In this document: positions 1 through 12,711 of the stretch, one piece after another | How the letters are laid out: the number at the start of each line of letters is the position of its first letter | Position numbering within the stretch: the stretch's first letter is position 1 | Notes under the pieces: generated by a model | What the model was told of the DNA's origin: nothing | The model's input: the letters and a program-made list of their open reading frames with translations, nothing else | The model's database searches: none | Program-made: the position numbers and the translations under genes | Assembly: GCA_040954595.2 (NCBI GenBank) | Contig: CM082588.2 | Location: forward strand, 12,276,001 to 12,340,000 | Length of the DNA: 64,000 bases | Reading direction: 5' to 3' | Source: Balanoglossus misakiensis | Taxonomy: Eukaryota > Hemichordata

Positions 1-468
1 AGCCGAAGGAACAATTTATTGTTCTACGGTTTGGAACAAGAAAAGGAAAATGAAACCTGGGAAGAAGCTGAGAAGAAAGTCAAAGATGTGTTGAAAAACG
101 AGCTGGAAATTTCGGAAGACATTGTGTTTGACAGGTGTTGTCGTTTGAACAATGCACCGCCAATACGCGGAGCTAGGCCGGTCATAGCTACGCTTTCAAA
201 GTTTAAAGACAAATTTCTCATTCTTTCCCAAACAAGGAAACTTGCTAACTCCGGTATCAGTATCGGAGAGGATTTCACGAAAAGGGTACGTGCCATTCGC
301 GCCAAATTGCTTGCTCACCGCAGAATCTTGCTGGACGAACACGTTGGTTCAAAAGCTCTCGTCCGTTTTGACAAACTGATTCATACCGAAGCCAACGGCC
401 AGAAGACCACCTATAAAGTCGACGAATCAACAGGGCAAGTCGTGAAGGCGCACATCGCTCCACCATAG
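1..468 (+). CDS. LINE ORF1 protein, RRM plus C-terminal RNA-binding domain (5' partial)
   Basis: This is the C-terminal part of an L1-ORF1-like nucleic-acid chaperone, which in this class packages the LINE RNA. The reading frame is open from base 1 and begins SRRNNLLFYGLEQEKENE, matching the first strand of the RRM in L1-type ORF1 proteins (RRNNL-FYG). The block RPVIATLSKFKDK and the later SIGEDFTKRVRAIRAKL match the RRM end and C-terminal domain of that family. No start codon is visible. The ORF ends at TAG 466-468. The frame downstream of this stop runs straight into ORF2 with no further stop, so the two ORFs may once have been one polyprotein or been coupled by readthrough. Confidence 0.8.
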   Translation, partial: SRRNNLLFYGLEQEKENETWEEAEKKVKDVLKNELEISEDIVFDRCCRLNNAPPIRGARPVIATLSKFKDKFLILSQTRKLANSGISIGEDFTKRVRAIRAKLLAHRRILLDEHVGSKALVRFDKLIHTEANGQKTTYKVDESTGQVVKAHIAPP

Positions 469-507
469 GGACGTGGCCAGGGTCCAAAGAAAAATGACAT
501 TTCCTTT

Positions 508-3500
508 TTGTTCTGGAACATCAGAGGCTTAAAGGCTAAATCCTCAGATTCAGATTTCCTTTCATTTTGTAAAAATTTTGACATAATTGGTCTCGTAGAA
601 ACTTTTTGTTGCAAGGCAGACAGTGTTGATTTCTTAGCCGACTATGTCGCTTTTAAATTCCCAGCTTGTAGACGCAGCCAGAGAGGACGTCCGAGTGGGG
701 GAACTGCTGTTTACGTTCACCGAAATTTTGCAAACAAAGTAAAGGAAATTCATAGCTCTGTTGAAAATAGCATTTTTCTTCATCTCGATAAAACTATCTT
801 TCCTTTTAACAAAGATGTTCTTTATGGCTGCTGCTACTTTAATCCTGATGACAAGTCCGATAAATTCGAAGCGCTGGAATCGCTTATAACTGATTTTCGC
901 TCTCTTTATTCAGACTCACTGGCTTTACTTGGTGGCGATTTTAACGCCAGAATTGGGTTACTTTCTGATTATATTGTGGACGACTCAATTGACCATGTAC
1001 CGACCAATGGTTTAGACTATGTACCTGACACTTTCCAGGTGGAACGAAATTCAAAGGACGAAACGGTTAATGAGGCAGGCAGAGTTATGTTAAATTTATG
1101 CAAATGTTTGGATATTCACGTTTTGAATGGTCGCTTACATAATGATAAAGCTGGGAATGTTACTTGTGTGACTTCAATGGGTTGTAGCGTTGTCGATTAT
1201 ATAATTTCGTCATCTGAAATGTTTAGTTACGTCACATATTTCAATGTACTTCCACGTGCAGAATCTGACCACTTTCCACTCATTTGCAAACTGGAGGCAG
1301 CCAACACTCATTTGCATAAGAAAGAAAAACACCCGCCCATTCCAACCACTGAATCTGTCCGCTTCCATTGGACAGAGAATTGTAAGAGTTCGTTCCGGCC
1401 AAACTTAATGTCCGCAAGTGTTCAGTCACTGCTGCAAAAAGCGAGAAATTCTCTCCCCAATTCTCATGTCACTATCGGTAAACTGAACGAAGCGCTAATG
1501 TCTGCTGGCTCCGAAGGTTATTGCAAAAGCAAATCATCCAAACACAATGGCAATCAACCACAATGGTTTGATGGGACTTGTACCGAGTCTAAACGCGTCA
1601 TGTACGCGAAATTAAAAGTTTTCAGAGAGGATGGCTCAAATGTAGAATTAAGTGAGTATATGGCAGCTAAAGCTAGGTTTAGACAAATTTGCAGAAAAAG
1701 TAAAAGGGAATATCAGGCTCGTATCAGGTGCCAATTGAATGAAGCTTCATCTAAGGGACCGAATGACTTTTGGTCAATTTTGAAATCAGTGTTAAACCAG
1801 AGGCACAGTCGTGATGAAAGCATCGATATTGAGACGTGGTACAACCACTTTAGTTCTTTACTTAATAGTATAGATAACACAGATACTGACCATATTTTGC
1901 CTACCTCGATTGAAGAGGAGTTTGACAGTATTGATGATTCAGTCAGTTCCGATGCAGGACACTTGGATTCACTTAACTCCAAGATCACGGAGGAAGAGAT
2001 CCTGAGATGTCTAAAAGGTCTCAAAGACGGCAAGGCGCCTGGACCAGACGGGATCCCCAACGAGTTTTACAAATTTTCTGCTGATGTAACTTTGCCTCTT
2101 TTAACTGAATTGTTTAATTTCATTTTCGACTCCGGTACCTTTCCATATGAATGGTCTATTGCAATAATCATTCCACTTTTTAAAAAAGGCCGCAAAAACG
2201 ATGTTAATAATTATAGGGGAATCTCTCTTTTGAACACACTGGGTAAAGTTTTCACTTCTGTTTGAAATCAGAGAATTACAAGGTGGGTAGAAGATACAAA
2301 TCTTCTCTCAGATTGCCAGGCCGGTTTTCGAAAAAATCACTGTACAGTCGACAATCTATTTGTTCTTCATGCAATCATTCAGAAATATCTCGGCATCAGA
2401 CGAGGAAAGCTTTATTGTATGATCGTGGACTTTTCAAAAGCGTTCGACACTATCAATCATTCTTTGTTGCTGTACAGATCACTTGGTGTTAATGACAAAA
2501 TGTACACATTATTACAGTCCATGTATAGTGGTGTTAAAGCATGTGTAAGAACAAACAATGTAACTTCAGCTTATTTTGATTGACCAAAGGGAGTAAGGCA
2601 AGGATGTATCCTCAGTCCAATCTTATTTGCACTTTTCATCGAAGAACTCAATTCCATGTTGATGTCTGCCGGGCGTACAGGAATTCAACTGACACAAGAT
2701 ATGTATGATCTGTTTGCGCTTTTATATGCAGATGATGTAGTAATTTTTGCAGATTTGATTGCCAACCTGCAACACCTTATCAATATTCTGCAGGAGTTCT
2801 GTAAACATTGGCAGATGAAAGTGAATTTAGACAAAACAAAAATTGTTATCTTTCGTAAGGGTGGTAGAAAGTCATCTAGAGAGGCATGGTACTTTGATAA
2901 TACTGTAATCGAAGTAGTTTCTTATTACAAATATCTTGGGCTGTTACTATCATCTACGAATGTATGGTCGAAAGCTGTCTCGACTCTTGCTTGCCAAGCA
3001 AACAAAGCAATGAACGTGCTGTTAACTGCTACTAGAAAAATTGATAGCTTTACGCTTAAGGTTCATTTCAAGGTTTTTGATGCGATGATTGTACCGATCT
3101 TGACTTACGGTGCCGAAATATGGGGTTTCCAATACTATGACTGTATTGAAAAGATTCAGAGAAAATGGTGCAGACGACTACTGACAGTCTCAAATAATGC
3201 CCCTAATGAGGCAGTAGTGGGAGAATGTGGTCGTCTACCTTTATTTTCAAAGACCCTACGGAAATGTATTGGCTACTGGTTAAAGCTTATTGAGATGCCA
3301 ACAAATAGACTCCCAAGACATGCGTACAAAATGTTAAGAAATCTCGATAACTTAGGGAGGCATACATGGGTCTCTTCAATCAAACATATTCTTTATTCAC
3401 ATGGGTTTGGTTATGCCTGGATTGCTCATGAGGTGGGCAACAAAGATATTTTTCTCAGCTATTTTCACTCTAGGGTTATTGATATATGTAAACAACAATA

Positions 3501-3921
3501 GTTAATTAATGCAACAAACAAACCTAAGTTACGCACATACTGTACATTCAAAAGTATTCTTGAACCTGAAAGGTATTTAACTTTGAACTGTAATGTAAAA
3601 TTTATACAGGTTCTTGCTCGCTTCAGATGTTCGTCTCTCCCTCTAGCGATAGAGGAGGGGCGTCATCGGGGAGTTGACCCAAACCATAGGTTTTGTAAGT
3701 TATGTAACTCTGGTGATATTGAGGACGAGTACCATTTTTTGTTAATTTGTTCTCTTTATATCAGCATCAGAATCAAATATTTACCACGAAGTGCTTTCCT
3801 TGACCCAAACTACTACAAATTCAAAAGGCTTATGAGCTCCACAGATTCACAGGTACTACTGAACATTTGCCACTATGTCTATAAAGCTATGGCTGTGAGA
3901 ACAGCCACCTGTCCTGCATAG
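508..3921 (+). pseudogene. LINE ORF2: AP-endonuclease plus reverse transcriptase, with three in-frame stops
   Basis: ORF2 nicks target DNA and copies the element RNA by target-primed reverse transcription. The N-terminal endonuclease/exonuclease/phosphatase domain shows FWNIRGL, the catalytic Glu of IIGLVETF, GGDFNARIG and the terminal SDHFPL. The reverse transcriptase follows with GKAPGPDGIPNEFYK, NNYRGISLLNTLGK, VDFSKAFDTINH, GVRQGCILSPILFALF and the catalytic YADD at about 2729. A C-terminal CxxC...H....C zinc-knuckle-like motif (CKLCNSGDIEDEYHFLLIC) lies near 3695-3755. Stops TGA 2263, TGA 2581 and TAG 3499 all fall in the same frame, so these are nonsense mutations, not frameshifts. The frame is open upstream of 508 to the ORF1 stop, and no ATG clearly marks the start. 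It cannot make a full protein as it stands. Confidence 0.9.
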
Positions 3922-4063
3922 AGTGTATTACATTGTTTAACTTTCTCTGTAATTCTGAAATTAGCACTCAATCTGTATTTGTGCGATGGTTCACTTTATT
4001 TGAGAACGGGATGTTCTCCATGCATTTGGACCCGAGGTCTTGAAACGCAATAAATTATTATTA
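3922..4063 (+). other. LINE 3' UTR and AT-rich tail
   Basis: About 140 bp follow the last ORF2 stop and end GAAACGCAATAAATTATTATTAT. The AATAAA-containing microsatellite-like tail marks the probable 3' end of the LINE. No matching target-site duplication can be sought because the 5' end is outside the window. Confidence 0.6.
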
Positions 4064-6463
4064 TATATCATTTTGATATCAAAAGTACACTAGTCAAAAA
4101 TGTTAGATGTACAGGAATAAGTTTATTATTACTGTACACCATGAAGTATGCCTGTAAACATTAATACTGCAGTGACTTATGCATGCTTCTCACTATTTTG
4201 GTATTGGCCCAGTATTCTTTAAAATCACCAGGAATGATGTTTTGAACATTTTTTTATTAGTATGATAGTTAAGTTTTTTGTTATCATTTTAAATTCTATT
4301 CTCAGATGCTGTGGAAACTCAGTAAAAAAATGAATAGGTGACCAGAACTCCAGAAGAGTCTATATGGTAATAACAAAAGTAGAAGCTATCTGAAAGGTGA
4401 CTTGAGAAAGGTAAGTTTGCAGCTACAATCTCCACTTATAAACTAAGACCATGGGGAAATGTACCATACTAAAATAGCAGAATCCGTGGACTTTTGCATG
4501 CATCCTGTGCCGTATACCGGTACAGACGGTATTTTCATGAGTGATGCAGTGTATTCTGTGCCAGTCATGATTTCACTTGTTCATTAGTGAAAATAACCTC
4601 AGTACAGCACAGATCACACAGAGAGAGTTCTGCTATTATTGCATATGTTCCCTCAGATTTCACAAAAATTAATGTGCAAGAATCTATCATATACACCTGA
4701 CTCTATTCAATAAAAAAAAATTTGTGAGTGTGTTGATAATTTTCACACATTTGAGTGTTTTAAAGAATAATAGACAGTAATGAAATATTTTTACAGCTGC
4801 AAGCTGGCATGGCACATGTGAAGCATCCATAGAGGAGGAAACAGCCAACAATGACATGGACAGGTAATGTCACAACTCCATTGAGTCACAAGGTTGAACA
4901 CGCAGTGTTTTACAATGCTGTCCATTTATCACTTTCACTTTAAACAGCTACTGTAAACTTATTAAAACCATGGTTTATGTGATCAATCTGTGATATGTCT
5001 GCAGATACAGTTTTTAAATTTGTTACATTCCGACGTTTAAGTGTTGTTGTTTTTTCCTGATTGTGTACATGTTGTTACTTTCGTAACTTTAGACTGATTG
5101 CAACAACAGATGTCAGGCCAAGAGAGTTCAAAGCAGTGCAAGCAGAAAATGGTATTGTAAACAGAGGTGCTTTTCTGAGCTATACAATGTCTTCCAGAGA
5201 GGTAATGCAATTGCATAACAATTAATGGAAAATGATATGGGTGCACTATATGTTCTGACATTTCTATTTCATCAATATTATGGTCAGAGATCAACATCCC
5301 TCATGCAGGCTAAATATGATAATATAAGGTTATTCACTAATTATATTATATCATGCTACCGTCCACAATTCTGATTGGACGAGAGCTCAATCCAGCGATG
5401 ATAAAATACTCAATAATGCACTGCTAAAACGGTGACCTTTGACCTAATCCAAGTAATATGTTGTAAAAAATGTGATATTTGCATAAATGTGTTATCTGGG
5501 AAACTTTTGCAATTTTTGTTAAAAATTGTTTTCGCTGAAACCGCTTGTCATATTGCATTGAACTTTGGCAGGCATGTTCCATGTAGAGATTGAAGTAAGA
5601 TATTGTACAATTTGGTGATATTTTCATATTTGTGTTTTTGCCACTTTTGAACAAATATTTTCTGTGAAACTGCTTGTTGGATTGCTTTAAAATTGTTTTT
5701 TTCTCTGATTGCTTTGAAATTTAAGATATAATTACATAACACATACATGTATATGTGCAACTTTTATTCAATTCTGATATCAGAAATATTCAATATTTAG
5801 CCAATTTTTTTGTAAGTTTCTTTGTTTTTGGTTAGCAAATCTTCTCCTAAATTGTCCAGTTGTTTTGAAAGTTACTGTTTACAAGGAGTTGTTACCCCCA
5901 ACTTAGAAATGTTTACATAACTTTAATAGGCCAGCTGTTACAGAGACCACCGGCTATTAAATTTTAATTACCAGTGGCAGGTCAGTGTGTGTCTGTCTGT
6001 CTGTTCCAGGGCTGACTGAAAGAAGTTGCTTCTCATATGTGTTTGTACAGACAATTTTTGGTCAATTTTTTTTCTAGCACCACTTGTAAGACTGCCATGA
6101 CACATGACAGTTTTTTGGGCATGTTCTTTGATAATTTTTTTACATTCCATATTTCTATATCGTAAGATCATATCTGCTTGCAATGTCACCTTTAATTTTT
6201 ATTCTGGTGTGTCACTGTTTCCGCATAATCCTCAAATGGGACCACAGTGTCCTTGATGCTATTTTTTTTTCATTTTGTGGAGGGGTAAACACAAGTCCTT
6301 TCAAAGATAATGCGCTGAATCAATGGCACTGTCTTTGGTGAAATGGAAACAGCCACTCGTTTTGTAAATACTACATGTAATGCAAGGCTCCAGATCATGC
6401 AACACTAAAACATTGGTCAAGTAACTTAAAGTTATGAATATCATTCTTTTTTTTAAAAAACAG
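4064..6463. other. Non-coding DNA with old dispersed repeats
   Basis: No supported gene is seen. About 5430-5960 holds a degraded dispersed repeat whose reverse-complement relative lies near 56820-57230 (shared phrases about a gaaaccgcttgtc core and an agattgaagtaagatattgtacaat block). About 6175-6265 is nearly the same as 21325-21420 (tctgcttgcaatgtcacct through gggaccacagtgtccttga). The short open frames here look accidental. Confidence 0.6.
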
Positions 6464-8870
6464 GGAGAAACCAATTTGAAATACATTTGGTATCTCTTGC
6501 AAAAACAGGACATGACAACGCCTAGTTTGTATCAGGTGAAACAGCATCTAGCTGACCTACCTGGAAAACTGGAACCAAATTTGGTATGCATAAACCATAA
6601 TAATCTTTTGTCTAGATATGCATTGCAATTTCCAGTTATGTTTAATTAATGCATGTAAATGTATATATTGTCGTGCTGTGAAACTGTTTTGCATGGGGGT
6701 AATTTACTTGTTATTCAAAAATATGCAGAACATTGACCATGTCAAATTTCCCCAAAATCTCACTGTTTATATAATAATAATGTTATTAATTGTCATTACA
6801 GTTTGTAGATGCCAAGGGACAGGAATACTATTCTTTGTCCATGATCGACACTATCAGAAGCAGGATAGCAACACCAAGTACATCTGGGCGTCTATCTTAT
6901 TACCCCAGAAAACAAACTAATAATGTCATAAGGTATGTTGAGAGTTACATAAATTCATTGGTAATGTCACCATGGTAATGTGCTTAAACTAAACTTAGAA
7001 ATTTGTCATGATACCAAATCAGCACACAGATACATGTAGCGTAGATTTCTGAATGAACATGTCCTCATTGCATTGCATCGCATTGCATTGAGTCACCGAC
7101 ATCATTTATGGCTGTAATGTCAAACAGGCTAACTCAACAAACCATACACGAGAAGATGTACACATTCGATAGTAAATATTTATTTGGTTCCTGCAGAATT
7201 CTACCTATAACACTGTGGGAACCAAGTGTAACTGATTTTAAATGTATTTTGAAATAGGGAAATGTACGAAGCAAAGAAGTGGCATCTTCACCACAGATAT
7301 CAAACACCAATGGTTGAGGTAAATGATGAGGTTTTTTACCTGAAAGACTTTTTATGGATTGACAAAAATGGGACACAGCTGCTTGGGTACATCTCATCAA
7401 TATATGTTGACGTAAAATAGTACTGTTTTTGTTTTTTTCCAATATCATTTTTCTCAAGTCATCTGTTTTGGGTTGTTAGTATTGACTCGTTCATCAAATT
7501 TTTGTCTCACCAACATGTTATCACTTGTCATTTAATTTGTTTCAGATGACACCTGAAGATTGTGAAGGTGAAAAGCCAGGTATTTTTGTGAAGGTCATTG
7601 TTTGTAACATACGTGATCAAAAAGTATGTCATACAGACAAGATCCTAGCTATCCATAGTAATCAACTGAGGGGCCACTATAAAAGGTGATGTGAACAGCA
7701 AAACAGTTGGATGGAAGATAGATTCAGAGAATGGATTAAAGAGACTCTCCCATGAGGTATTTACAAATTCTACATTGTCATGGTTATCTGGTGGCCATGC
7801 ATTTATTAAAAAGGAAGTGTAACGTTGGCTATTTTATCCCTGTCTTATATGATTGTAGACACTTGACTCCTTCCATCAGCATCAGGTGATAAGGTACATA
7901 CCTATCAGTAAGCTTATAAAGATGGCCCAATTCAAGTTGGAAAATAAAATCATGAAAATAATGCAAAAAGTGGCAGCTCTAGAGGCTTTAACTAAAATTA
8001 AACAAATCATGTCAATGGTAATGTTATCATGATTTATGTTATTATGCGATCACATATACATAAATATAAAATTGTTATTTCTGTTACAGTTTGTCAAGTC
8101 TTTGGTGTATGGACATCCAGAGTGTAATTACTGTACCAATACAATGTAGTTCTCTTCTCTGATGACGTTGGTAGCAGCAGTACCAAGAAGTGGAGTCCAT
8201 TAAGTGTGTGGTGTTTGATGCTGGGAGGGCTACCAAAGGAGGACAACAACAAACTTGAGAACATTTCTTTTGTAAATGCTTCTGCAAGAGTAGATGCCTT
8301 GGAGCTGAGCAAACCTCTCGTAGCCGAGTTGAAAGTGTTAGAGTCCGAGGGGGTTGTAATGTTTGACGCCAACCTCAATAAGGAAGTTTTAGTGGTGTCC
8401 CCTCTTTTCTTAGTAAAAGCAGACAATGTTTGGCAGTCGGAGATTGTTAATCACACCGGTGCTGCATCAGCGAAATTCTGTCAATGCTGTACTGTAAGTA
8501 AATAGTGTTATTCTAGCAGTGGTACAATATGACATGCCAATACCCACAACACATAAAATCACTCTTTGGGTATTAAAGTCAAGGTGTATTGCCGTCTAGA
8601 ATCTCATAGCCACATTTATGGTTTGATAATTTGTAAGCAAAAGTGGCGGGCCTTTACACCAAAGCCAGTCCAGTCGACTTTTTCGTCTTTCCGAGGTTTA
8701 TCCTGCAAGTACTGTTATATGCTGGTGTAACAATTTCCCATGGATTAATTGGGAAATCATCATTATTATTTACAGGTTTCCAGAAATGAGCCATTTGAGA
8801 AAGGTGCTCATCGGACCAAGGACTCCACACAGACAATCATCCGCGAAATAGAATCTGCTGGCACTGATGG
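6464..8870 (+). pseudogene. Decayed multi-exon DNA transposase, CACTA/Tnp2-Plavaka-like
   Basis: Several exons with matching intron phases can be read: 6464-6583 (phase 0-0), 6802-6932 (0-2), 7258-7318 (2-0), then from 7546. Later blocks end at 7756 and 8493, and a last exon is 8776-8870. The protein reads SGRLSYYPRKQ, KKWHLHHRYQTPMVE, VVLFSDDVGSSSTKKWSPL, LGGLPKEDNNKLENISF, LVVSPLFLVKADNVWQSEI and NHTGAASAKFCQCCT. The SDD...KKW, LPKE and ADN...SEI-NH-G....-CxxC pattern is that of Tnp2/Plavaka-type transposases as I know them. Two frame breaks show decay. One is near 7684, where HYKR stop changes frame to GDVNSKTVGWK. The other is near 8140, where a 1-2 base slip joins YGHPECNYCTNT to VVLFSDD. 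The superfamily call is from memory of motif patterns. A host gene derived from such a transposase is less likely given the frame breaks. Confidence 0.6.
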
Positions 8871-9179
8871 GTGAGTTTTGTTAATTTTATTCAAGCTTTG
8901 AATGTGGAGTAATTGTCTGTTGAGCATTGTGGAACATGCACGTTTGTCTTGTAAAATCCTGACCATATTAATCCACGTACCTTTTGTATGTAGAAAATGT
9001 ACAAAATTTTACAGAAAGGGAGTGTCAATTTATCCGTGATGAAACTTTTGCACCATGAACAGAAACACAAACAGTTTCTCTATTAATGTCCATGACAAGT
9101 CACAGATGCCAACACGGCACCGGGTACAAAGTTCAACCCCTGTTAATGGTTTTAAGTGGCGATGTGTAAACTAATTTAA

Positions 9180-10238
9180 GGGACCGTTCAGTTTTTACGG
9201 CCAGGGGGGGGGGCAAAATCCAGGGGGGGGTCACTTAAATTTTGAAGTCCAAAAGGGGGGGGGGGGGGGTCATCTGTTATTTTTAAATGTTCAGGGGGGG
9301 GGGGTCACAAACTTTTGCCACCGAACTTTTGCTTTTGAGTCCACAAAATTGCAGTTTCGCGCCCTTTATTTTACAAAAAAAATTAACATGGGAGGGGGTG
9401 TCCCCCTCCACATTAGAACATTTTTGCTGGTTTGTCTAGTGTACCAGGGCAGAGTGCTTGCCACCCCAACCCCACTGATGATAATATTTAACAAAGTAAT
9501 ACATAAAAAAGAATAATCGTTTAAACCATTTCGCATAACTGACAGTTTCGTGCTCCATCTTCTATATGCTGGAAGTTTTATAAATGATGTCATGATGAAG
9601 ATGACGCCAAATCTTCTTACTTTGAGTGGAATGGCAAAAAGTAAAATTGGTCCTCCCAAATATTGAGATGAATTTGCTTTTGAGTTCATAAAAATGCAAC
9701 TTTGAGCTACATATTTTACAAAATTTTCTTATGTGGGACTATGTGTACCATGTCAGACTTATTCCCACCCACCCCTATTCTTACTTTGAGTGGAGTGGCA
9801 AAATCAAAATTTGTCCTGCCTAACATTGAGTTAGTTTGCTTTTGAGTTCATTAAAATGCAACTTTGAGCACCGTATTTTACAAAATTGTCTTATGTGGGA
9901 GGGCACACCCCCGCCACTTTTCTTGTTTTACCAATTCTAGCAAGTATTGTATTGACTTGTCATTTTATTTTGTTCATAGATTTCTTTATTGCAACGATAT
10001 TATTATAAGAAATTTATAATTGAGGTGTGAGGAACCTCATTCCCTTTATTGCATACAGTGTACATAGGATCAGGATGGCAAATGTTTTCAGCGTAGGGGG
10101 GGTCATCATATTTTTGGGTCTGTCAAAGGGTGGGTCATCATTTTTTGGTGCTGGGCGAAAGGGGGGGGGGTCGGCCTGATTTTGAAAACCGATGACTCAA
10201 ACTTGCCGACCCCCCAGCCATAAAAACTGAACGGTCCC
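9180..10238. mobile_element. PIF/Harbinger-like MITE with poly-G runs
   Basis: The inverted termini GGGACCGTTCAGTTTTTA...TAAAAACTGAACGGTCCC are flanked by TAA on both sides (9177-9179 and 10239-10241). A 3-bp TWA duplication with a GGG-starting terminus is the hallmark of PIF/Harbinger elements. Just inside both ends are long G/C runs mixed with GTCA. No transposase is seen, so the element is non-autonomous. Confidence 0.7.
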
Positions 10239-10389
10239 TAAGTGGGCCGTCGCAAGCAGAAACACCCCTGATGCAAACTTGCTACATTTTGCGTAAAATG
10301 TATCAAAAGTCAACGTGACGCATTACGCTTACAAACGACTACGTACGTAAATTTAATTGCACTGCTTGTGATTTATTAGAGTCCTGGCT

Positions 10390-10625
10390 TTTGGGGGGCA
10401 GATGGAGCGCATATGGAGTCTTACACAATACCTCATTAATTATGCACATACCTAATTCTAGGTGAACCAATAGAGCTAGGGTTCTGGTTTTTGTTGGACC
10501 TAGACTTGTATGGGGTCCGATTTTTTTGCCCAAATTTGGGGTGACCTCAAGTGACCTTTGACCTACTTTCCCATATCTTGGTATCCACAGCTGATACAGC
10601 CTTGGCATTTGCTGGTTACCATGGG
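10390..10625 (+). repeat. Single copy of a dispersed ~240-bp repeat
   Basis: The stretch shares tgcacatacctaattc, ggtttttgttg, gtgacctttgacctactttc and catatcttgg with the tandem array at 20280-21275, and in part with 22140-22270. It appears here as one diverged copy. Confidence 0.6.
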
Positions 10626-12456
10626 AACCGCTTGTGCCCCGCCAACGCTGCTTGCAGCTTTAATATTTTTTCTGCTATTTCCCTAGGGATTCATAGTCGA
10701 TTCTATTTTCCTATCACGTGACCGATTCTGGCGAATCGCAACACAGTATTAGCATGAGGTATATTATAGTGTCATACATGAGAACGTGCACTTTTCTTCC
10801 TCTCTGGGGCTTGGGTCTGGAGGAAGTTAAAATCCGAACACTCCATAGGGCCCTACGTTTCAAACAATTTACTCGGTCCAATCAGTTGACAAAATGTATC
10901 AATGTCGAAATGGAAATACTATTTTCAAAATACATTTTCCTAACGTGTTTCACCAAAGGGCGATACAGTGAATGTTTATCTAAAAACGGGAACGAGGTCG
11001 GATTTTGTTTCTTTGTGACGAGAGTGATGGTACACTTCAATGATTTGTTTTATCTGGCCGATTATCAGAAGACACGTCACCAAAAGAGGGCGCACTAAGA
11101 AGTCTATTCGGGAAAGCTGTGAAATAATGAACCTCCCCGCCCCCCCCCCCCAAAAAATGTCCGTTCAATTGAATACAACGCAATACATACGAAACCCATC
11201 ACCTTTTTGTTTTAAAGCAGTGGTGTGTTTACGCATGTACGTACATTCAATGACAATGGAGTTTGCAAGGAAAAAATGACAAAATAAGTCAAGTGTATTT
11301 ATTTCTATATTTCTAGAAATTCATGAAAAACATGTTGGTGATATTTACATAATAATAATCTTAGTCAAAGGCACGCAAGCACTGAACAATATGCTGTCTG
11401 CTCCATTAGCTCCAACTTTTCACTATGTTTTCAGTAATATTGCTCTGTGTATCTGCTGCGGTTTCTAGTATAAACTCCAGAAACATGACAAAATATCCAG
11501 AGTTTAGCTTATCAACACTACATGTATGTGCATATTCAGTATTATTATTGTGTAAAATTTAAATTCATGTCCGAACTAGAATTCATTTGTCAACAGTGAT
11601 AACAATGGCCATTACACATACACAGGCAATGTTAATGATTGGAGTATTTGGTACTACATGTATATTAAAGTGATGTTTGGAGTAAAACAAGAAATTGCAA
11701 TTTTTACACAGAATTAAAATACTGAAAATAAAGCTAAATGTTACAGATTTTCATCCAGTGGAATGCTCCTGCATGTAAAAGTTGCTTTGCCGGCGAAAAG
11801 TCGAGTGGGTGCGTAGTGAGGGCTTTTGTTATGTATTTTATTGTCCTGATGAAATGCGCCAGGACATAGACTGAGCTAATATTTATTATCGGATGATTTT
11901 GTCTAATATTTATTTTCGGATAATATTGTCTAAGTTGTCTAATATGGGGGTCACACACACCATTAAGACGGTTCTGAAACGTCTCAGATCACATACTGTC
12001 TTAAAAAAAACATGTGTGGACGGTGTATAGTGGTTCTGAAACAGCTTAGATTTGAGACAGCTTTGCCCGTCAGACCTGATCCGGTGTAAGGATTAAAACC
12101 TCTCTGCAATCCATTGTCTTTGGGACTGAGCCTCAGCGCCTATACACAAACTTTGTGTGTGTGAACACAAGGCGACTCAAACGATTAATGCTCTGTGTTT
12201 ACCATAGGCAAATAGCGTCTCAATTTTGTTCGTGTATGAACCTGGTAAAAGGTAGAGCGTGTCAGAAGCATGAAACATGTGTAATTACACTATGTGTGGC
12301 GCTTTGGAAGGCATATCATTGATGTCAGTGCATCTATACAAAGTTGCTGGGTCATATGCATTGTTGTATGCCAGCAGTGACATGGTAAAGGATTTGAACA
12401 ACCAAAAATAACTTTACAAGAGCACTACGCAGTCTTGGAAGGCTGTTTCTGATTGG
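10626..12456. other. Non-coding DNA, no supported gene
   Basis: AT-rich sequence with short accidental open frames, the longest at 10718-11098 with no recognisable domain and no splice context. Short repeated phrases around 11970-12060 (ggttctgaaac, gagacagct) recur at 14142-14160, on the other side of the inserted 12460-14141 element, and are probably part of the older sequence it split. Confidence 0.5.
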
Positions 12457-12711
12457 TAAGGGAGCATTCGTTTTTTACAGGGAGGGGGGGCGGTGGAAAT
12501 CAGGGGGGGGTTTACTTTTACAAAGCAGTTTTTAGGGGGGGACAAATTTTATAATCAATGGTTTGGGGGGGTCAATTTTTACAACAGATTTGTATGGAAT
12601 TATAGCAAAAAACAACAGAATTGACGGTAAAGTGTATAAAATAGAATACGAACATTCTGTGTGATCAGGTGACAACAAGTACACTTTTGATCACAAAAAT
12701 AACATTTTCAG

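Larger units (their letters stand above)
1..4063 (+). mobile_element. Non-LTR retrotransposon (LINE), cut at its 5' end by the window edge
   Basis: The element encodes an L1-type ORF1 protein followed by an endonuclease-reverse transcriptase ORF2. It ends in a short 3' UTR and an AATAAATTATTATTAT-type tail near 4063. The frame is already open at base 1, so the 5' UTR and ORF1 start lie outside the window. ORF1 and ORF2 share one reading frame from 1 to 3921, interrupted only by stops at 466-468, 2263-2265, 2581-2583 and 3499-3501. No frameshift is seen. That points to a fairly recent insertion inactivated by point mutation. The clade is uncertain: the ORF1 is of L1 type, and no RNase H domain is seen. 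Confidence 0.9.

Noticed and set aside
2263-2583. In-frame TGA codons in LINE ORF2 as recoded (selenocysteine-like) sites
   Set aside because: One falls at a position where a Leu is usual and the other at a Cys-like position before the RT motif; a third stop is TAG. Simple nonsense decay fits better.
10718-11098. 126-codon forward frame as a gene
   Set aside because: No domain, poor start context, and surrounding sequence is repeat-derived.
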